DNA of 64,000 nt, taken from contig NZ_QRDZ01000015.1 in NCBI RefSeq assembly GCF_003386235.1, forward strand, positions 124,001 to 188,000. Direction: 5' to 3'. The position numbers and the translations under genes are program-made. Under the pieces are notes generated by a model. The model did not search any database and was not told where the DNA came from. It saw nothing but the letters and a program-made list of their open reading frames with translations. The first letter of the stretch is position 1; every line of letters begins with the position of its first letter. Below, one piece after another: positions 8,269 through 16,895 of this stretch. The stretch comes from Cohnella phaseoli (GTDB lineage Bacteria > Bacillota > Bacilli > Paenibacillales > Paenibacillaceae).

Positions 8269-9054
8269 TTAGCGGTACGTTTTCATTTGCAGCTCGTTTA
8301 AGCTTTTGAACTCGTACCCCTGCGAGCGCGCCGCGTCAATGATGCGTCCGAGCGCTTCGACGTTGTCGCGGGAGACGGAGTGGAGCAAAATGACGGCTCC
8401 CGGGTGCAGTTGGCTCATCACGCTGTCGTAGGCGTATTGGCCGCCTCGCTGACTGTTAACGTCCCAGTCTTTGTACGCGACCGACCAGAAGACGCCGGTG
8501 TAGCCCAGCTCGCGGCAGACGGAGAGCATCCGATCGCTGAAAATGCCCCGGGGCGGGCGCATAAACTTCATCTCTTGCCCTCCGGTAAGCTCGGCGACCG
8601 CTTGCCTCACCTTGTCCATTTCTCCGCGAATTCGCTCCGCTCCGACTTGGCTCAAGTCCGGGTGGCTCCAGGAATGGTTGCCGATCAGATGACCTTCCTT
8701 GGCCATTCTTTGCACCAGCTCCGCCTGGTCCTTCACGAAATGCCCGGTTACGAAAAAGACGGCCGGAACCTGCTTATCCCGCAAAATGTCGAGAATGCGC
8801 GGCGTAAAGCCGTTCTCGTAGCCGTTGTCGAAGGTCAGATACAGTTCCTTGCTGTTCGTGTTGCCGAGAAAGATGGCTTGCTGCCTTTGCAGAATGTTCA
8901 TGAAGCCTTCTTCGGCGATGGACGGCAAGCTTCCCTGCTTGCTTTTCTTGAATCCGAAATGGAAGGGAGACTGGGAATTGGCCGCCGCGGTTGCGGCAAA
9001 AATCAGGCAGGCGGCGGCAATGCCCGCCAACATGGGGATCAATCGGTTGCGCAT
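8269..9054 (-). CDS. pdaA: Polysaccharide deacetylase PdaA (delta-lactam cortex synthesis)
   Basis: A carbohydrate esterase family 4 protein. LTFDNGYEN is the PdaA form of motif 1 (Asn replacing the second Asp), followed by metal-binding HSWSHPDL (motif 2), RPPRGIFS (motif 3) and LLHS (motif 5). In Bacillus, PdaA removes the N-acetyl group of peptide-stripped muramic acid so that muramic delta-lactam forms in the spore cortex. The ATG at 9054 (MRNRLIPM, start of a signal peptide) is preferred because AAGGAG precedes it; upstream in-frame ATGs at 9081 and 9096 have no ribosome site. Expected to act at the outer face of the forespore inner membrane. Confidence 0.9.
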   Translation of the reverse strand: MRNRLIPMLAGIAAACLIFAATAAANSQSPFHFGFKKSKQGSLPSIAEEGFMNILQRQQAIFLGNTNSKELYLTFDNGYENGFTPRILDILRDKQVPAVFFVTGHFVKDQAELVQRMAKEGHLIGNHSWSHPDLSQVGAERIRGEMDKVRQAVAELTGGQEMKFMRPPRGIFSDRMLSVCRELGYTGVFWSVAYKDWDVNSQRGGQYAYDSVMSQLHPGAVILLHSVSRDNVEALGRIIDAARSQGYEFKSLNELQMKTYR

Positions 9055-9266
9055 GAATGTCGGCACTCTCCTTACGGACATGGTTCTTAATACCATGGTG
9101 CGAAAGAAGCGGAATTATTCACAGCGGGTTCCCGAAGTCGTCCCGAGATTTCCTACCTGAGCCTTATTTCCGACTTTGGGCCTTGCCAGGGAGCGCCTTT
9201 TCCTTGGATGCTATTAATGCGGGAACTATCCCGTGAATACGATTGCTGCAGAGGAGAGACTTCAGG

Positions 9267-10466
9267 ATGAAACAGATGCAACCGGTTCTTAAAAAGACGG
9301 CAGCGGCTACGATCGCTTTGACACTGCTTGCGGGCAGCGCAGCGGCAACGATGGCTTCGGCGAAATCCGACCATGGCTCGAAACACGGAAACGAAGGAAA
9401 ACGCGGCGGTAAAAGCGGCATTCATCTGGATTATAAAGATTTGAACGGGAAAGAGTGGAAGTGGGCTTACGAGCCGATTATCAGGCTGGCCGCCCAAGGC
9501 GTATTCAACGGCTATGAGGACGGCAGCTTCAAGCCTCGCAACAACATCAGCCGAATCGAGGCGCTTGTCGCGGCGGTTCGGCTCCTGGGCCTCAAGGAAG
9601 AGGCTGAAAAGCCGGAGAATAAGAACGCCAACCTGAACTTCAAGGATTACGACCAGCTGCAGAAAAAATACGGTTGGGCGGTCGGCTACGTCGCCGTGGC
9701 GCTGGAGAACGACTTGTTCTCCGAGACGGACACCAAGATTCAGCCGGATAAGCCGGCATCCCGGCTCTGGGCGTCCGTTCTGCTCGTCAAAGCGATGAAG
9801 CTGGAAGCCGAAGCGAAGACCAAGATGGATACGGTGCTGCCGTTCCGCGACGCTAAGGAGATTCCCGCGGGCTCTGTCGGTTATATCGCAGTGGCGCTGG
9901 AGAAAAATCTGATCAAAGGCTACAACGACAACACGTTCCAGCCCAACCGTCCCGTTACCCGCGCGGAGCTGGCGTCGCTGCTGGACCGCGTCGATCAGCA
10001 GCTTCCCGAAGAAGGCAGAGCGCAAGCGATCGTCGGCAAAGTCGAGACCGTCGCCAACAATGCCTTGACAGTGAGAAAGTCGGACGGAACGGCAGTAACG
10101 GTACCGGTAGACGCCAACGTGTTTATTTTCCGCGACAATGTTAAAGCTTCGCTCTCCGCATTAAAATCCGGAGACGAGGCGCTCGTGCGCACGTATGAGG
10201 GCAAAGCGGTGTTTATCGAGGTGACCCAAACAGCCGAAGCGAACACGCAGTTCGTCGACAGCGGCATGCTGACCTCCTTCACGCTGAATCCGGACGGCAA
10301 GCTGACTACAGTCTCCCTGAATAAAACGCTAAACGGCGTCACTCATGTGATTATTTACAACGTCGACGCGAACGTCTCGATCAGCGGCGGCGGTCTGACC
10401 TCGAACGTGAACGTCGTCGTTCGCGGGACGAACAGCCTGGTGCAAACGATCGAAATTCAATCTTAA
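9267..10466 (+). CDS. Secreted protein with three SLH domains
   Basis: A 399-residue exported protein. It has a signal peptide (KKTAAATIALTLLAGSAAATMASA), then a His/Gly/Lys-rich linker, then three S-layer homology domains at about residues 50-100, 118-170 and 185-240 (signatures FNGYEDGSFKPRNNISRIEA and IKGYNDNTFQPNRPVTRAE). The last 130 residues are beta-rich with no recognised domain. SLH domains bind pyruvylated secondary cell wall polymer. The ATG at 9267 has GAGGAGAG at good spacing. It is probably monocistronic, ending in the large palindrome downstream. Confidence 0.88.
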   Translation: MKQMQPVLKKTAAATIALTLLAGSAAATMASAKSDHGSKHGNEGKRGGKSGIHLDYKDLNGKEWKWAYEPIIRLAAQGVFNGYEDGSFKPRNNISRIEALVAAVRLLGLKEEAEKPENKNANLNFKDYDQLQKKYGWAVGYVAVALENDLFSETDTKIQPDKPASRLWASVLLVKAMKLEAEAKTKMDTVLPFRDAKEIPAGSVGYIAVALEKNLIKGYNDNTFQPNRPVTRAELASLLDRVDQQLPEEGRAQAIVGKVETVANNALTVRKSDGTAVTVPVDANVFIFRDNVKASLSALKSGDEALVRTYEGKAVFIEVTQTAEANTQFVDSGMLTSFTLNPDGKLTTVSLNKTLNGVTHVIIYNVDANVSISGGGLTSNVNVVVRGTNSLVQTIEIQS

Positions 10467-10492
10467 CCCGTCATAGCGATGTTTCGAACAAA

Positions 10493-10626
10493 AGGCTGTC
10501 CCACAAGCCAACCCAGTTGCTCTGAAAGAGAATCGATGATAAAGGTTCAAGAGGTATGTACCTCCCTTTCTTTGTCTATCGATGATCTCAAGCAACTCTG
10601 GCTTATGGGACAGCCTCGTTTTTTTT
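10493..10626. repeat. 124-bp imperfect palindrome followed by T-run (MITE-like or terminator)
   Basis: Outer arms AGGCTGTCCCAcAAGCC and GGCTTATGGGACAGCCT, inner arms with AGTTGCT/AGCAACT and ATCGATGAT, and a centre at GAGGTATGTACCTC make one long foldback from 10493 to 10616. Eight T residues follow. It can act as a terminator for the SLH gene. The size and terminal symmetry also suit a mobile foldback element. Confidence 0.65.
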
Positions 10627-10638
10627 GCGCAGCTCTCA

Positions 10639-10851
10639 TTATCCGTTTCGCGTACTCTTCCGGGAAGCTCTCGCGCTCAGCTCCGCCAAGAACAGCGACA
10701 GAAGGACGGGCAGCATAGTCATCGCTTCGACGGTGAGAAATCCCCACGTTCCGACGGAGAGCGCCTTATACCAATGGTAATCCGACAACCAGACGCACAC
10801 AAGAACGAGCCAGACGCCTGACGCCGAATAAGCCAGTCCGTAAGCTTTCAT
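10639..10851 (-). CDS. Small two-helix membrane protein, unknown
   Basis: A 70-residue protein with two predicted membrane helices (residues about 8-28, GVWLVLVCVWL, and about 40-60, FLTVEAMTMLPVLLSLFL) and a basic C-terminus SARASRKSTRNG. The ATG at 10851 is chosen because GGAGGTG stands seven bases upstream. No family is recognised. It faces the SLH gene across the palindrome and is divergent from the germination operon. Confidence 0.55.
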   Translation of the reverse strand: MKAYGLAYSASGVWLVLVCVWLSDYHWYKALSVGTWGFLTVEAMTMLPVLLSLFLAELSARASRKSTRNG

Positions 10852-10899
10852 CCGAGACACCTCCGATTCTACCATTCCTCGCGATAAGCCTCCCTATTC

Positions 10900-10929
10900 C
10901 GAGTAAAAAGGGGATCTCTTGCGCATACT
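10900..10929 (+). promoter_or_regulatory. Possible sigma-G-like promoter of the ger operon
   Basis: CGAGTA (10900-10905) and CATACT (10924-10929) with an 18-bp spacer resemble the forespore sigma-G pattern (TGAATA, CATACTA) known for ger operons. The -35 matches only four of six bases. Confidence 0.35.
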
Positions 10930-10956
10930 GAAACGGCGTCGAAAGGATGGTACGAT

Positions 10957-12060
10957 ATGGAACGCCGGGAAGTGATCAGCAATTTTCAATTGATGTCCCT
11001 TATCGTCATATCGACCATCGGGACGTCCAGCTTGTACGCTCCGGCCACATTAGTCCGTTACGCCGAACGGAATTCGTGGTTTTTGGTGCTTGCGGGCGGT
11101 CTGGCCGGCCTGTTGAATCTGGCTATTTTAATGGCTTTAAACCGGATGTATCCGGACAAAAACTTGATCCGCATCTGCAAGCATGTGCTAGGACCTTGGA
11201 TCGGGGGCTTGCTTGCTTTTGCGGTTATATTTTACTTTATCGACGTTACCGCGTGGATTGTTCGAGAGTTTGCACAGTTTTTCATCGTCGCGCTGAGTCC
11301 GGTCGTTCCCCAGTCCTGGTACTTGGCTACGGGTATCATTATGGGAGCTTACGCGGTCTATCGAGGTCTCGAAGCCTTCAGCCGCGTGTCGGAGATCGTG
11401 CTTTTCGTCATCGTGTTTACTTTTCTGGGCATTTACACCGTACTGAGCTGGCAATACCATCCGGAATATTTGCTTCCCGTTCTTGAGAACGGATTGCTTG
11501 CGCCGCTTTCCGGCATCATTCCCGTCGCTTCTTGGCTAGGCGATCTGATGTTCATCTCGATGATGCTGAATCACGTGCGCCGCACGAAAAAAACAGCGGC
11601 ATACGCCGTCGGGGCTGTGGCGGTTACGACGGTGCTGCTCATGTTATCCGTGCTTTCTTGTACGCTGTTGTTCGGGGCTAAAGCATCCGAGTCTTTCACC
11701 TACCCTAGTATCAGCCTGATTCAGAACATCCGCCTGTTTCGGCATATCGAGCGGTTCGATGCGGCCCTCGTCGCCGTATGGGTGATGAGCTGCTTTATCA
11801 AGCTAACCGTTTATTTATGGTCCGCTCAGCAGGGGTTGGCCGACTTGCTGAAGCTGAAGAAGCCGCGCATGTTTCTTATTCCGGTCGCCGCCGGAATCTA
11901 TGTTTGCGCCAAGTTCAAAGTATGGGGACTCATTGAGCTTGGCAGGTTTTACGATCAGCAAGCCTGGTATTTCTGTTTGTTCCAGTATGCCGTTCCGGGA
12001 TTCCTTCTGTTGGTCGCATGGCTGCGAGGGGACGGCGGCAAATCGAAGGTGGGCGCATGA
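10957..12060 (+). CDS. Spore germination receptor permease subunit (GerAB/GerKB family)
   Basis: A 367-residue polytopic protein of the amino acid/polyamine/organocation superfamily branch that forms the B subunit of nutrient germination receptors. It begins ISNFQLMSLIVISTIGTSSLYAPA and has about ten membrane helices. The B subunit sits in the spore inner membrane and binds the germinant. It is the first gene of a three-gene operon and overlaps the next by four bases (ATGA). The germinant cannot be deduced. AAAGGATGG precedes the ATG. Confidence 0.92.
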   Translation: MERREVISNFQLMSLIVISTIGTSSLYAPATLVRYAERNSWFLVLAGGLAGLLNLAILMALNRMYPDKNLIRICKHVLGPWIGGLLAFAVIFYFIDVTAWIVREFAQFFIVALSPVVPQSWYLATGIIMGAYAVYRGLEAFSRVSEIVLFVIVFTFLGIYTVLSWQYHPEYLLPVLENGLLAPLSGIIPVASWLGDLMFISMMLNHVRRTKKTAAYAVGAVAVTTVLLMLSVLSCTLLFGAKASESFTYPSISLIQNIRLFRHIERFDAALVAVWVMSCFIKLTVYLWSAQQGLADLLKLKKPRMFLIPVAAGIYVCAKFKVWGLIELGRFYDQQAWYFCLFQYAVPGFLLLVAWLRGDGGKSKVGA

Positions 12061-13496
12061 ACGATACACAAACGGAATTCTCGGAGGATTTGGCTGAAAA
12101 TGTCCGACGGATACGGGAATGCATGCAGCATACCGACGATTTGATCTTCGTCGACCGGGAGCTTGCGACGGGAAAGCCGATCAAGATCGCCTATTTGCAG
12201 GGCTTGACGGATGACCGTAGGCTGGAATATTTGCTGGCCCATGCCAGAGAGTTTGGGAACGGGGACTTTGCTTTCGGCGACGATGGCTGGCGCAAGTCGA
12301 TTCAGCAAGGGGCGGAAAGTCTTGCCGCCGGACAAGCGCTGCTGCTGTTCGCGGATCCGCCGGGCGCCGCAGCCATCGACCTGTTGGGCGTTCAGCTTAG
12401 AAACGTAGAAGAACCGTCGAGCGAATCGACCGTCAAAGGACCGAGAAGCGGTTTTACGGAGTCTCTTACCAATAACCTGGCGCTGGTGCGTTACTACTGT
12501 CCTTCTCACCAGCTTAAAATCGAAAGCTGCAAAATCGGAAGGCTGAGCCCGACCCCGCTGGCGGTCTTGTCTGTTGGCGGCATCACGAACCCGTCCATTC
12601 TGAAAGAGGTTCATCGCAGAATCGACGAGATCACCGCCGACTTCATAGTGGGAAGCAACGCGATCGAGGAGTGGATCGCCGATCACCGGGGAACGATGTT
12701 TCCGATGGTGGAATCGACCGAACGGCCGGACCGCGTCGTCGGCGCGCTGATGGACGGGCGAATCGCGATCATCGTTCAGGGCACTCCGTTCGTCATTTTG
12801 CTGCCCTTCGTTTTTTTGCAGGCCTTTCAGGTAGGGGAGGACTACTTTTGGAATTTCTATATCGGTTCTCTTCTCCGCATGCTCCGGATTTTTTGCGGTT
12901 TGGTCGGGTTGCTGCTGCCCGGGTTCTACGTCGCTACGGTTACTTACCATCACGAGCTCGTGCCGACCGCGCTTCTTCAGAGCATTGCCGCCGCGAAGGA
13001 GCCGGTGCCGTTCCCGGCCGTCGTGGAAAGCTTCGCGATGATGTTTGCGTTCGAAATTATGCGCGAAGCGGGCATTCGCATGCCGAAGCAAATCGGGCAG
13101 GCGGTCAGCATCGTCGGTGCGCTTATTCTCGGTCAAGCCGCAGTGGAAGCCGGGATCGTGTCGCCAATCATGGTCATCGTCGCGGCGCTGACGGGCATAT
13201 GCACGTTTACGCTGCCTCCGAACGCTATGAATTACGCCATTCGTCTCCTCCAATTCGGAATGACGTTTCTAGCTTCCCTGCTCGGCTATGTCGGGCTTGT
13301 GGCCGGGATCATCGGTTTGCTGGTTTATTTGGCTTCCTTGCGCTCATTCGGGATTCCGTACTTGGGACCTGCGGCGCCCCTGAATGCGCAGGAATTGACG
13401 GATGTTATCGTGCGGCGTCCGATTCCTTGGGACTCCAAGCGTCCGACTTTGTTTCGGGCGCTTAACCCTTATCGTTTCAGAGGCGGGGACAAATGA
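12057..13496 (+). CDS. Spore germination receptor subunit A (GerAA family)
   Basis: A 479-residue GerA-type subunit. It has a soluble N-terminal half (DDLIFVDRELATGKPIKIAYLQGL near the start), then the conserved RPDRVVGALMDGRIAIIVQGTPFVILLPF, then a C-terminal set of about five membrane helices with the conserved PVPFPAVVESFAMMFAFEIMREAGIRMP segment. Together with B and C subunits it forms the receptor that triggers germination. Start ATG at 12057 overlaps the gerB-type stop as ATGA. The next gene overlaps in the same way, so all three are translationally coupled. Confidence 0.93.
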   Translation: MNDTQTEFSEDLAENVRRIRECMQHTDDLIFVDRELATGKPIKIAYLQGLTDDRRLEYLLAHAREFGNGDFAFGDDGWRKSIQQGAESLAAGQALLLFADPPGAAAIDLLGVQLRNVEEPSSESTVKGPRSGFTESLTNNLALVRYYCPSHQLKIESCKIGRLSPTPLAVLSVGGITNPSILKEVHRRIDEITADFIVGSNAIEEWIADHRGTMFPMVESTERPDRVVGALMDGRIAIIVQGTPFVILLPFVFLQAFQVGEDYFWNFYIGSLLRMLRIFCGLVGLLLPGFYVATVTYHHELVPTALLQSIAAAKEPVPFPAVVESFAMMFAFEIMREAGIRMPKQIGQAVSIVGALILGQAAVEAGIVSPIMVIVAALTGICTFTLPPNAMNYAIRLLQFGMTFLASLLGYVGLVAGIIGLLVYLASLRSFGIPYLGPAAPLNAQELTDVIVRRPIPWDSKRPTLFRALNPYRFRGGDK

Positions 13497-14635
13497 GAGC
13501 GGCAGGGCGGATCGCGTGGGTATTAGCCGTGTTTGCTTTGGTTGGTACGGGCTGCAGAGGCAGCCTGGAGCTGAACGAAATCCATATTGTCCATTCCGTC
13601 GCCCTGGACGCGGGAAAGAACGGAGGCGTGAAGCTGTCCGCGGAAATCGCGAGGCTTTCGGCCGGACAACAACAGCCGAAAGGCATGCAGAACAAGACGT
13701 TCATGTTGACCGGGGAAGGGAGCAACATTTTCGAAGCTGCCAGGTTGATGCGGGCCAAGTCGGACCGTACGCTGCTGTGGGGACAGACAACGGCGATCGT
13801 GATTAGCAAAGACATCGCGCTTGAGAGCTTGGACAAGCAGATCGAGACGCTTCGCCGTTTCCGGCAATTTCGCAATACGACGCTCGTCTACATGATCGAC
13901 GGACAGGCTTCGAGAGTATTGGAAGTAGAGATGCCGAACGCTTCGATCAGCGCGCAGGCCTTGAGAGGATTGGCAGAAGGAGGGGAAACCACCGGCTTGA
14001 CTTCGAGGACGTCCCTGCTGGACATCTATATGGACCGGATTAACGGCTACAAGGAGGTTTGCATTCCGGCGATCCGGGTGCTGAAGAGCAAGGACGGTGA
14101 GATGGACCGTCTGATTAAAGCCGCCGGTTTTTTCGCGTTCCGGGGCGAACAACTGGCAGGCTTCATGCCGGCGCGGATAAGCAAGGGCTATCTCAGAGCG
14201 TCCAATCGCATGAGGAGTACGATCGAAAAGCTGGCTTGCGACGGGAACCCCGGGAATACGATCGCATTCGAGAACACGAGAAGCAGCAGCCGGGTTGCAG
14301 CGTCGCTCGATAAGACCGGAACGCCGAGCGTTCGGATCGAAGTCGACGCGGATTTGAATCTGGTCGGACAGCCTTGCGAGGACCAGACGGTAACTCCCGA
14401 ATTGATCGCCGAGTGGGAGAAACAGTTGAATTCGGAAATCGAGGACCAAATCAATGGGTTTATCGCATTTTCTCAGCAGCACGCGACAGATTTGCTGGGC
14501 ATCGGCGAGCGCATTCATCGGAAGCAACCGCAGCAGTGGAAGCGGATCAAAGACGAATGGAGAGAAATTTACCCGACTTGCCGGTTCACAGTGAACGTTA
14601 ACACCCGAATCGACCATACCAACTTTACGATTTGA
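13493..14635 (+). CDS. Spore germination lipoprotein, Ger(x)C family
   Basis: A 380-residue C subunit of the germination receptor. It has an N-terminal signal peptide ending LVGTGC, a somewhat weak lipobox with Gly at -3, so lipidation of Cys21 is likely rather than certain. The family motifs ELNEIHIVHSVALDAG, LLWGQTTAIVISKDIA and the C-terminal WKRIKDEWREIYP are visible. It is anchored to the outer face of the spore inner membrane. ATGA overlap with the A subunit gene shows one operon in the order B-A-C. Confidence 0.92.
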   Translation: MRAAGRIAWVLAVFALVGTGCRGSLELNEIHIVHSVALDAGKNGGVKLSAEIARLSAGQQQPKGMQNKTFMLTGEGSNIFEAARLMRAKSDRTLLWGQTTAIVISKDIALESLDKQIETLRRFRQFRNTTLVYMIDGQASRVLEVEMPNASISAQALRGLAEGGETTGLTSRTSLLDIYMDRINGYKEVCIPAIRVLKSKDGEMDRLIKAAGFFAFRGEQLAGFMPARISKGYLRASNRMRSTIEKLACDGNPGNTIAFENTRSSSRVAASLDKTGTPSVRIEVDADLNLVGQPCEDQTVTPELIAEWEKQLNSEIEDQINGFIAFSQQHATDLLGIGERIHRKQPQQWKRIKDEWREIYPTCRFTVNVNTRIDHTNFTI

Positions 14636-14645
14636 AGCCGACTTT

Positions 14646-14674
14646 TTGTAAGCGGGTCTCCCGCCCGTTATAAT
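14646..14674 (+). promoter_or_regulatory. Sigma-A-like promoter of ecsAB
   Basis: TTGTAA (14646-14651), 17-bp spacer, perfect TATAAT (14669-14674). The expected transcript starts near 14681, which excludes the in-frame GTG at 14678 as the ecsA start. Confidence 0.65.
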
Positions 14675-14719
14675 AAGGTGAACAAGGCCATTTGTGCCGC
14701 TTATCGGGGAGGCTGGAGA

Positions 14720-15511
14720 TTGGTGGTATCCGGGCAGGAAAAAACGAGCGCGCCCGCGCTTGCGATGAAGGAGCTTACAGGAGGTTACAGCCGGCGGCGT
14801 CCGGTGCTTCACGGCGTCTCAATGACGCTGCATAGCGGCGAGCTGTTGGGCTTGATCGGGTTGAACGGGGCCGGGAAGAGCACGGCGATCAAACACATTT
14901 TGGGGCTGATGGTTGCACATAGCGGGGAAGTTCGCGTCGCCGGAGCGACGCTGGAGGAGAATCGGGAGCTGTATCGCTCTTCCATCGCTTACGTGCCTGA
15001 GCAGCCGTCGCTGTTTCCTAATTTGACGGTGAAGGAGCACTTGCATTGGACGGCGCTCGCTTACGGTCTGGATCGGGAGGCGGCGGAGAAACGGGCGGAA
15101 GAATTGGCGACGACGTTCCGGATGACCGAGGCGATGAAAGCTTTGCCCGACACGCTCTCCAAAGGGATGAAACAGAAGGTCATGCTGATGAACGCCTTGC
15201 TCGTTCGCCCGGCTCTGCTCATTATTGACGAGCCGTTTCTCGGACTCGATCCCCTGGCGATTCGCGGATTGGTGGCCGCACTGGACGAAGCGCGCGATGA
15301 AGGGACGGCGATTCTACTTAGCTCGCATATTTTGCCCGCGTTGGAGCGCAAGGCGAATCGGCTCGTCGTGCTCCACAAGGGCCGTCTGATTGCCGAGGGC
15401 ACGCCGAAGGAAGTGAAGGCGGCAGCCGGCTGCACCGGACCGGAAGCGACGCTGGACGATGCGTTCGAGGCGTTGGTGGAAGCTGCGGAAGGGGGCCGCA
15501 AGGGTGAGTAG
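14720..15511 (+). CDS. ecsA: ABC transporter ATPase EcsA
   Basis: A 263-residue ABC ATPase strongly resembling EcsA. It shows LTGGYSRRRPVLHGVS at the N-terminus, Walker A GLNGAGKST, signature LSKGMKQKV, Walker B LLIIDEPFLGLDP and the switch His in SSHIL. With EcsB it forms an exporter linked in Bacillus to secretion, competence and control of intramembrane proteolysis by RasP. The TTG at 14720 is chosen because GGGGAGG lies seven bases upstream; a GTG at 14723 is also possible. It overlaps ecsB by eight bases. Confidence 0.9.
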   Translation: MVVSGQEKTSAPALAMKELTGGYSRRRPVLHGVSMTLHSGELLGLIGLNGAGKSTAIKHILGLMVAHSGEVRVAGATLEENRELYRSSIAYVPEQPSLFPNLTVKEHLHWTALAYGLDREAAEKRAEELATTFRMTEAMKALPDTLSKGMKQKVMLMNALLVRPALLIIDEPFLGLDPLAIRGLVAALDEARDEGTAILLSSHILPALERKANRLVVLHKGRLIAEGTPKEVKAAAGCTGPEATLDDAFEALVEAAEGGRKGE

Positions 15512-16793
15512 AATCGCGCATGACGAACAGCGCGCCTTCTTGCACTCCCTGCGGAGAGAGCGCACCGCCGCCTTCCGAAAGGAGATCGTGCCGTATTTCC
15601 GCTATGTGTTCCAGAGCGGCTTCGGCTTGTTTGCATCGGCGATCTTTTTTACCTTGCTGATCGGGTACATGGATTTGATCAAGGCGGTACCCGCCGATTG
15701 GCCGGCGAGGTGGGTCGGCGCCGTCGTTCTCTCGCTTTCGGCCCTTCGCGCTCCGCTCCGCACGTACTTTCGACCCGCCGACTCGGTATTTCTGCTGGCG
15801 ATGGAAAACCGCATGCTGGAGCAGTACGTCGCCGTAGCGCTGCGCAAAGCGGTTATTACGGGCGTATTGCGGACGCTTGCCGTATTTGCGCTGTTTGCGC
15901 CGATCTATATTCGTTCGCCTCAGACTGCGGCTCTTGCCGATGTGCATCCGCCGATCGTTCTAGCTTTGCTGTTTGCTGCGCTGACTGGGATTAACGTCTA
16001 TGGGGGCTGGCGCGAACGAAGAGCCGCGGCGCGAACGTGGCGTATCGGGCTGAAAGCCGTTCGAATAATGCTGACTGCGGTCGCCGTAACGGCGCTTCTG
16101 CTGAAGCCGCTGGCGGTGGCGATTCCGTTTGCGGCAGTCGCTGTTGCGGTTTTGGCGCTGCTGTGGAGGCTGCCCGCACAGCATGCGCTGCCGTGGGACA
16201 GGCTGATTGAAGAAGAAGCGGCTGCCAGGCGCAGATGGATGGGCTTCCTGAGCTGGTTCGTGGACGTGCCGACCGAAACCGCGAAGCCGACGTACAGGCG
16301 CTGGATCGCCTGGGTTGGCGAGCTTATTCCGTGGAGCAGACGCAAGGCCTGGCATTATTTGTACGTTAAAGTGTTTTTGCGCGGGGAGACGTTCGGGGCC
16401 CTGTGGAGATGGATCATCGTGACGTGCTTGGTCGTCGCCGTATCGGGAAGCGCACTAGTCGATGCGCTTGTCTTCGGCGCATCCGTCGTCGTGTGCGGGC
16501 TGCAGCTCAGCGAGTTGAAGCGGGTTCGCTTCGTGGAAACGGCCGATACGCTGCCGATCGCTCCGCAAGGCAAGCTTGTCGCAGCGGCGGCGGTCGCGCG
16601 CGGGGCGGGCTTGGCGGCGGTCGCTCTGATCGGAGCGGCCGTGCCGGCGACGGCAGGCTTGGGAGCCAATCCGGGAGATGCGGAGGTTTTTCGATTCGAC
16701 TACTGGCTGGCCGCAGCCGGATTCGGACTGCTCTGGTGCGGATGGTGGATGCCGCGCAAAATCGCAAGATTTACGGACGAGGACGATTTGTGA
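15504..16793 (+). CDS. ecsB: ABC transporter permease EcsB
   Basis: A 429-residue membrane protein, slightly longer than typical EcsB (about 410). The N-terminal RAFLHSLRRERTAAFRKEIVPYFRYVFQSG, a WP-A-RW segment and several membrane helices fit EcsB. A GTG start at 15504, overlapping the ecsA stop by eight bases, gives the expected N-terminus. It is the membrane partner of EcsA. Its 3' end is followed by a strong bidirectional hairpin. Confidence 0.88.
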   Translation: MSRIAHDEQRAFLHSLRRERTAAFRKEIVPYFRYVFQSGFGLFASAIFFTLLIGYMDLIKAVPADWPARWVGAVVLSLSALRAPLRTYFRPADSVFLLAMENRMLEQYVAVALRKAVITGVLRTLAVFALFAPIYIRSPQTAALADVHPPIVLALLFAALTGINVYGGWRERRAAARTWRIGLKAVRIMLTAVAVTALLLKPLAVAIPFAAVAVAVLALLWRLPAQHALPWDRLIEEEAAARRRWMGFLSWFVDVPTETAKPTYRRWIAWVGELIPWSRRKAWHYLYVKVFLRGETFGALWRWIIVTCLVVAVSGSALVDALVFGASVVVCGLQLSELKRVRFVETADTLPIAPQGKLVAAAAVARGAGLAAVALIGAAVPATAGLGANPGDAEVFRFDYWLAAAGFGLLWCGWWMPRKIARFTDEDDL

Positions 16794-16827
16794 GAGGCGG
16801 GCTTGGGCGGAATATGATTTCGAAATA

Positions 16828-16879
16828 GAAAAAGGCTTCTCGTCCGGCCTGCCAGCCGGCAACGAGAAGCCTCTTTTTT
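16828..16879. terminator. Bidirectional terminator between ecsB and aminotransferase
   Basis: AAAAAGGCTTCTCG pairs with CGAGAAGCCTCTTTTTT around an inner GCCGGC-type loop. A-run and T-run at the two ends serve the convergent genes. Confidence 0.88.
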
Positions 16880-16895
16880 GCTTGTAGTTATAAAA

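Noticed and set aside
14678..14719. GTG at 14678 as the start of ecsA
   Set aside because: It lies just upstream of the expected transcription start and lacks a ribosome site; TTG/GTG at 14720-14723 has GGGGAGG.
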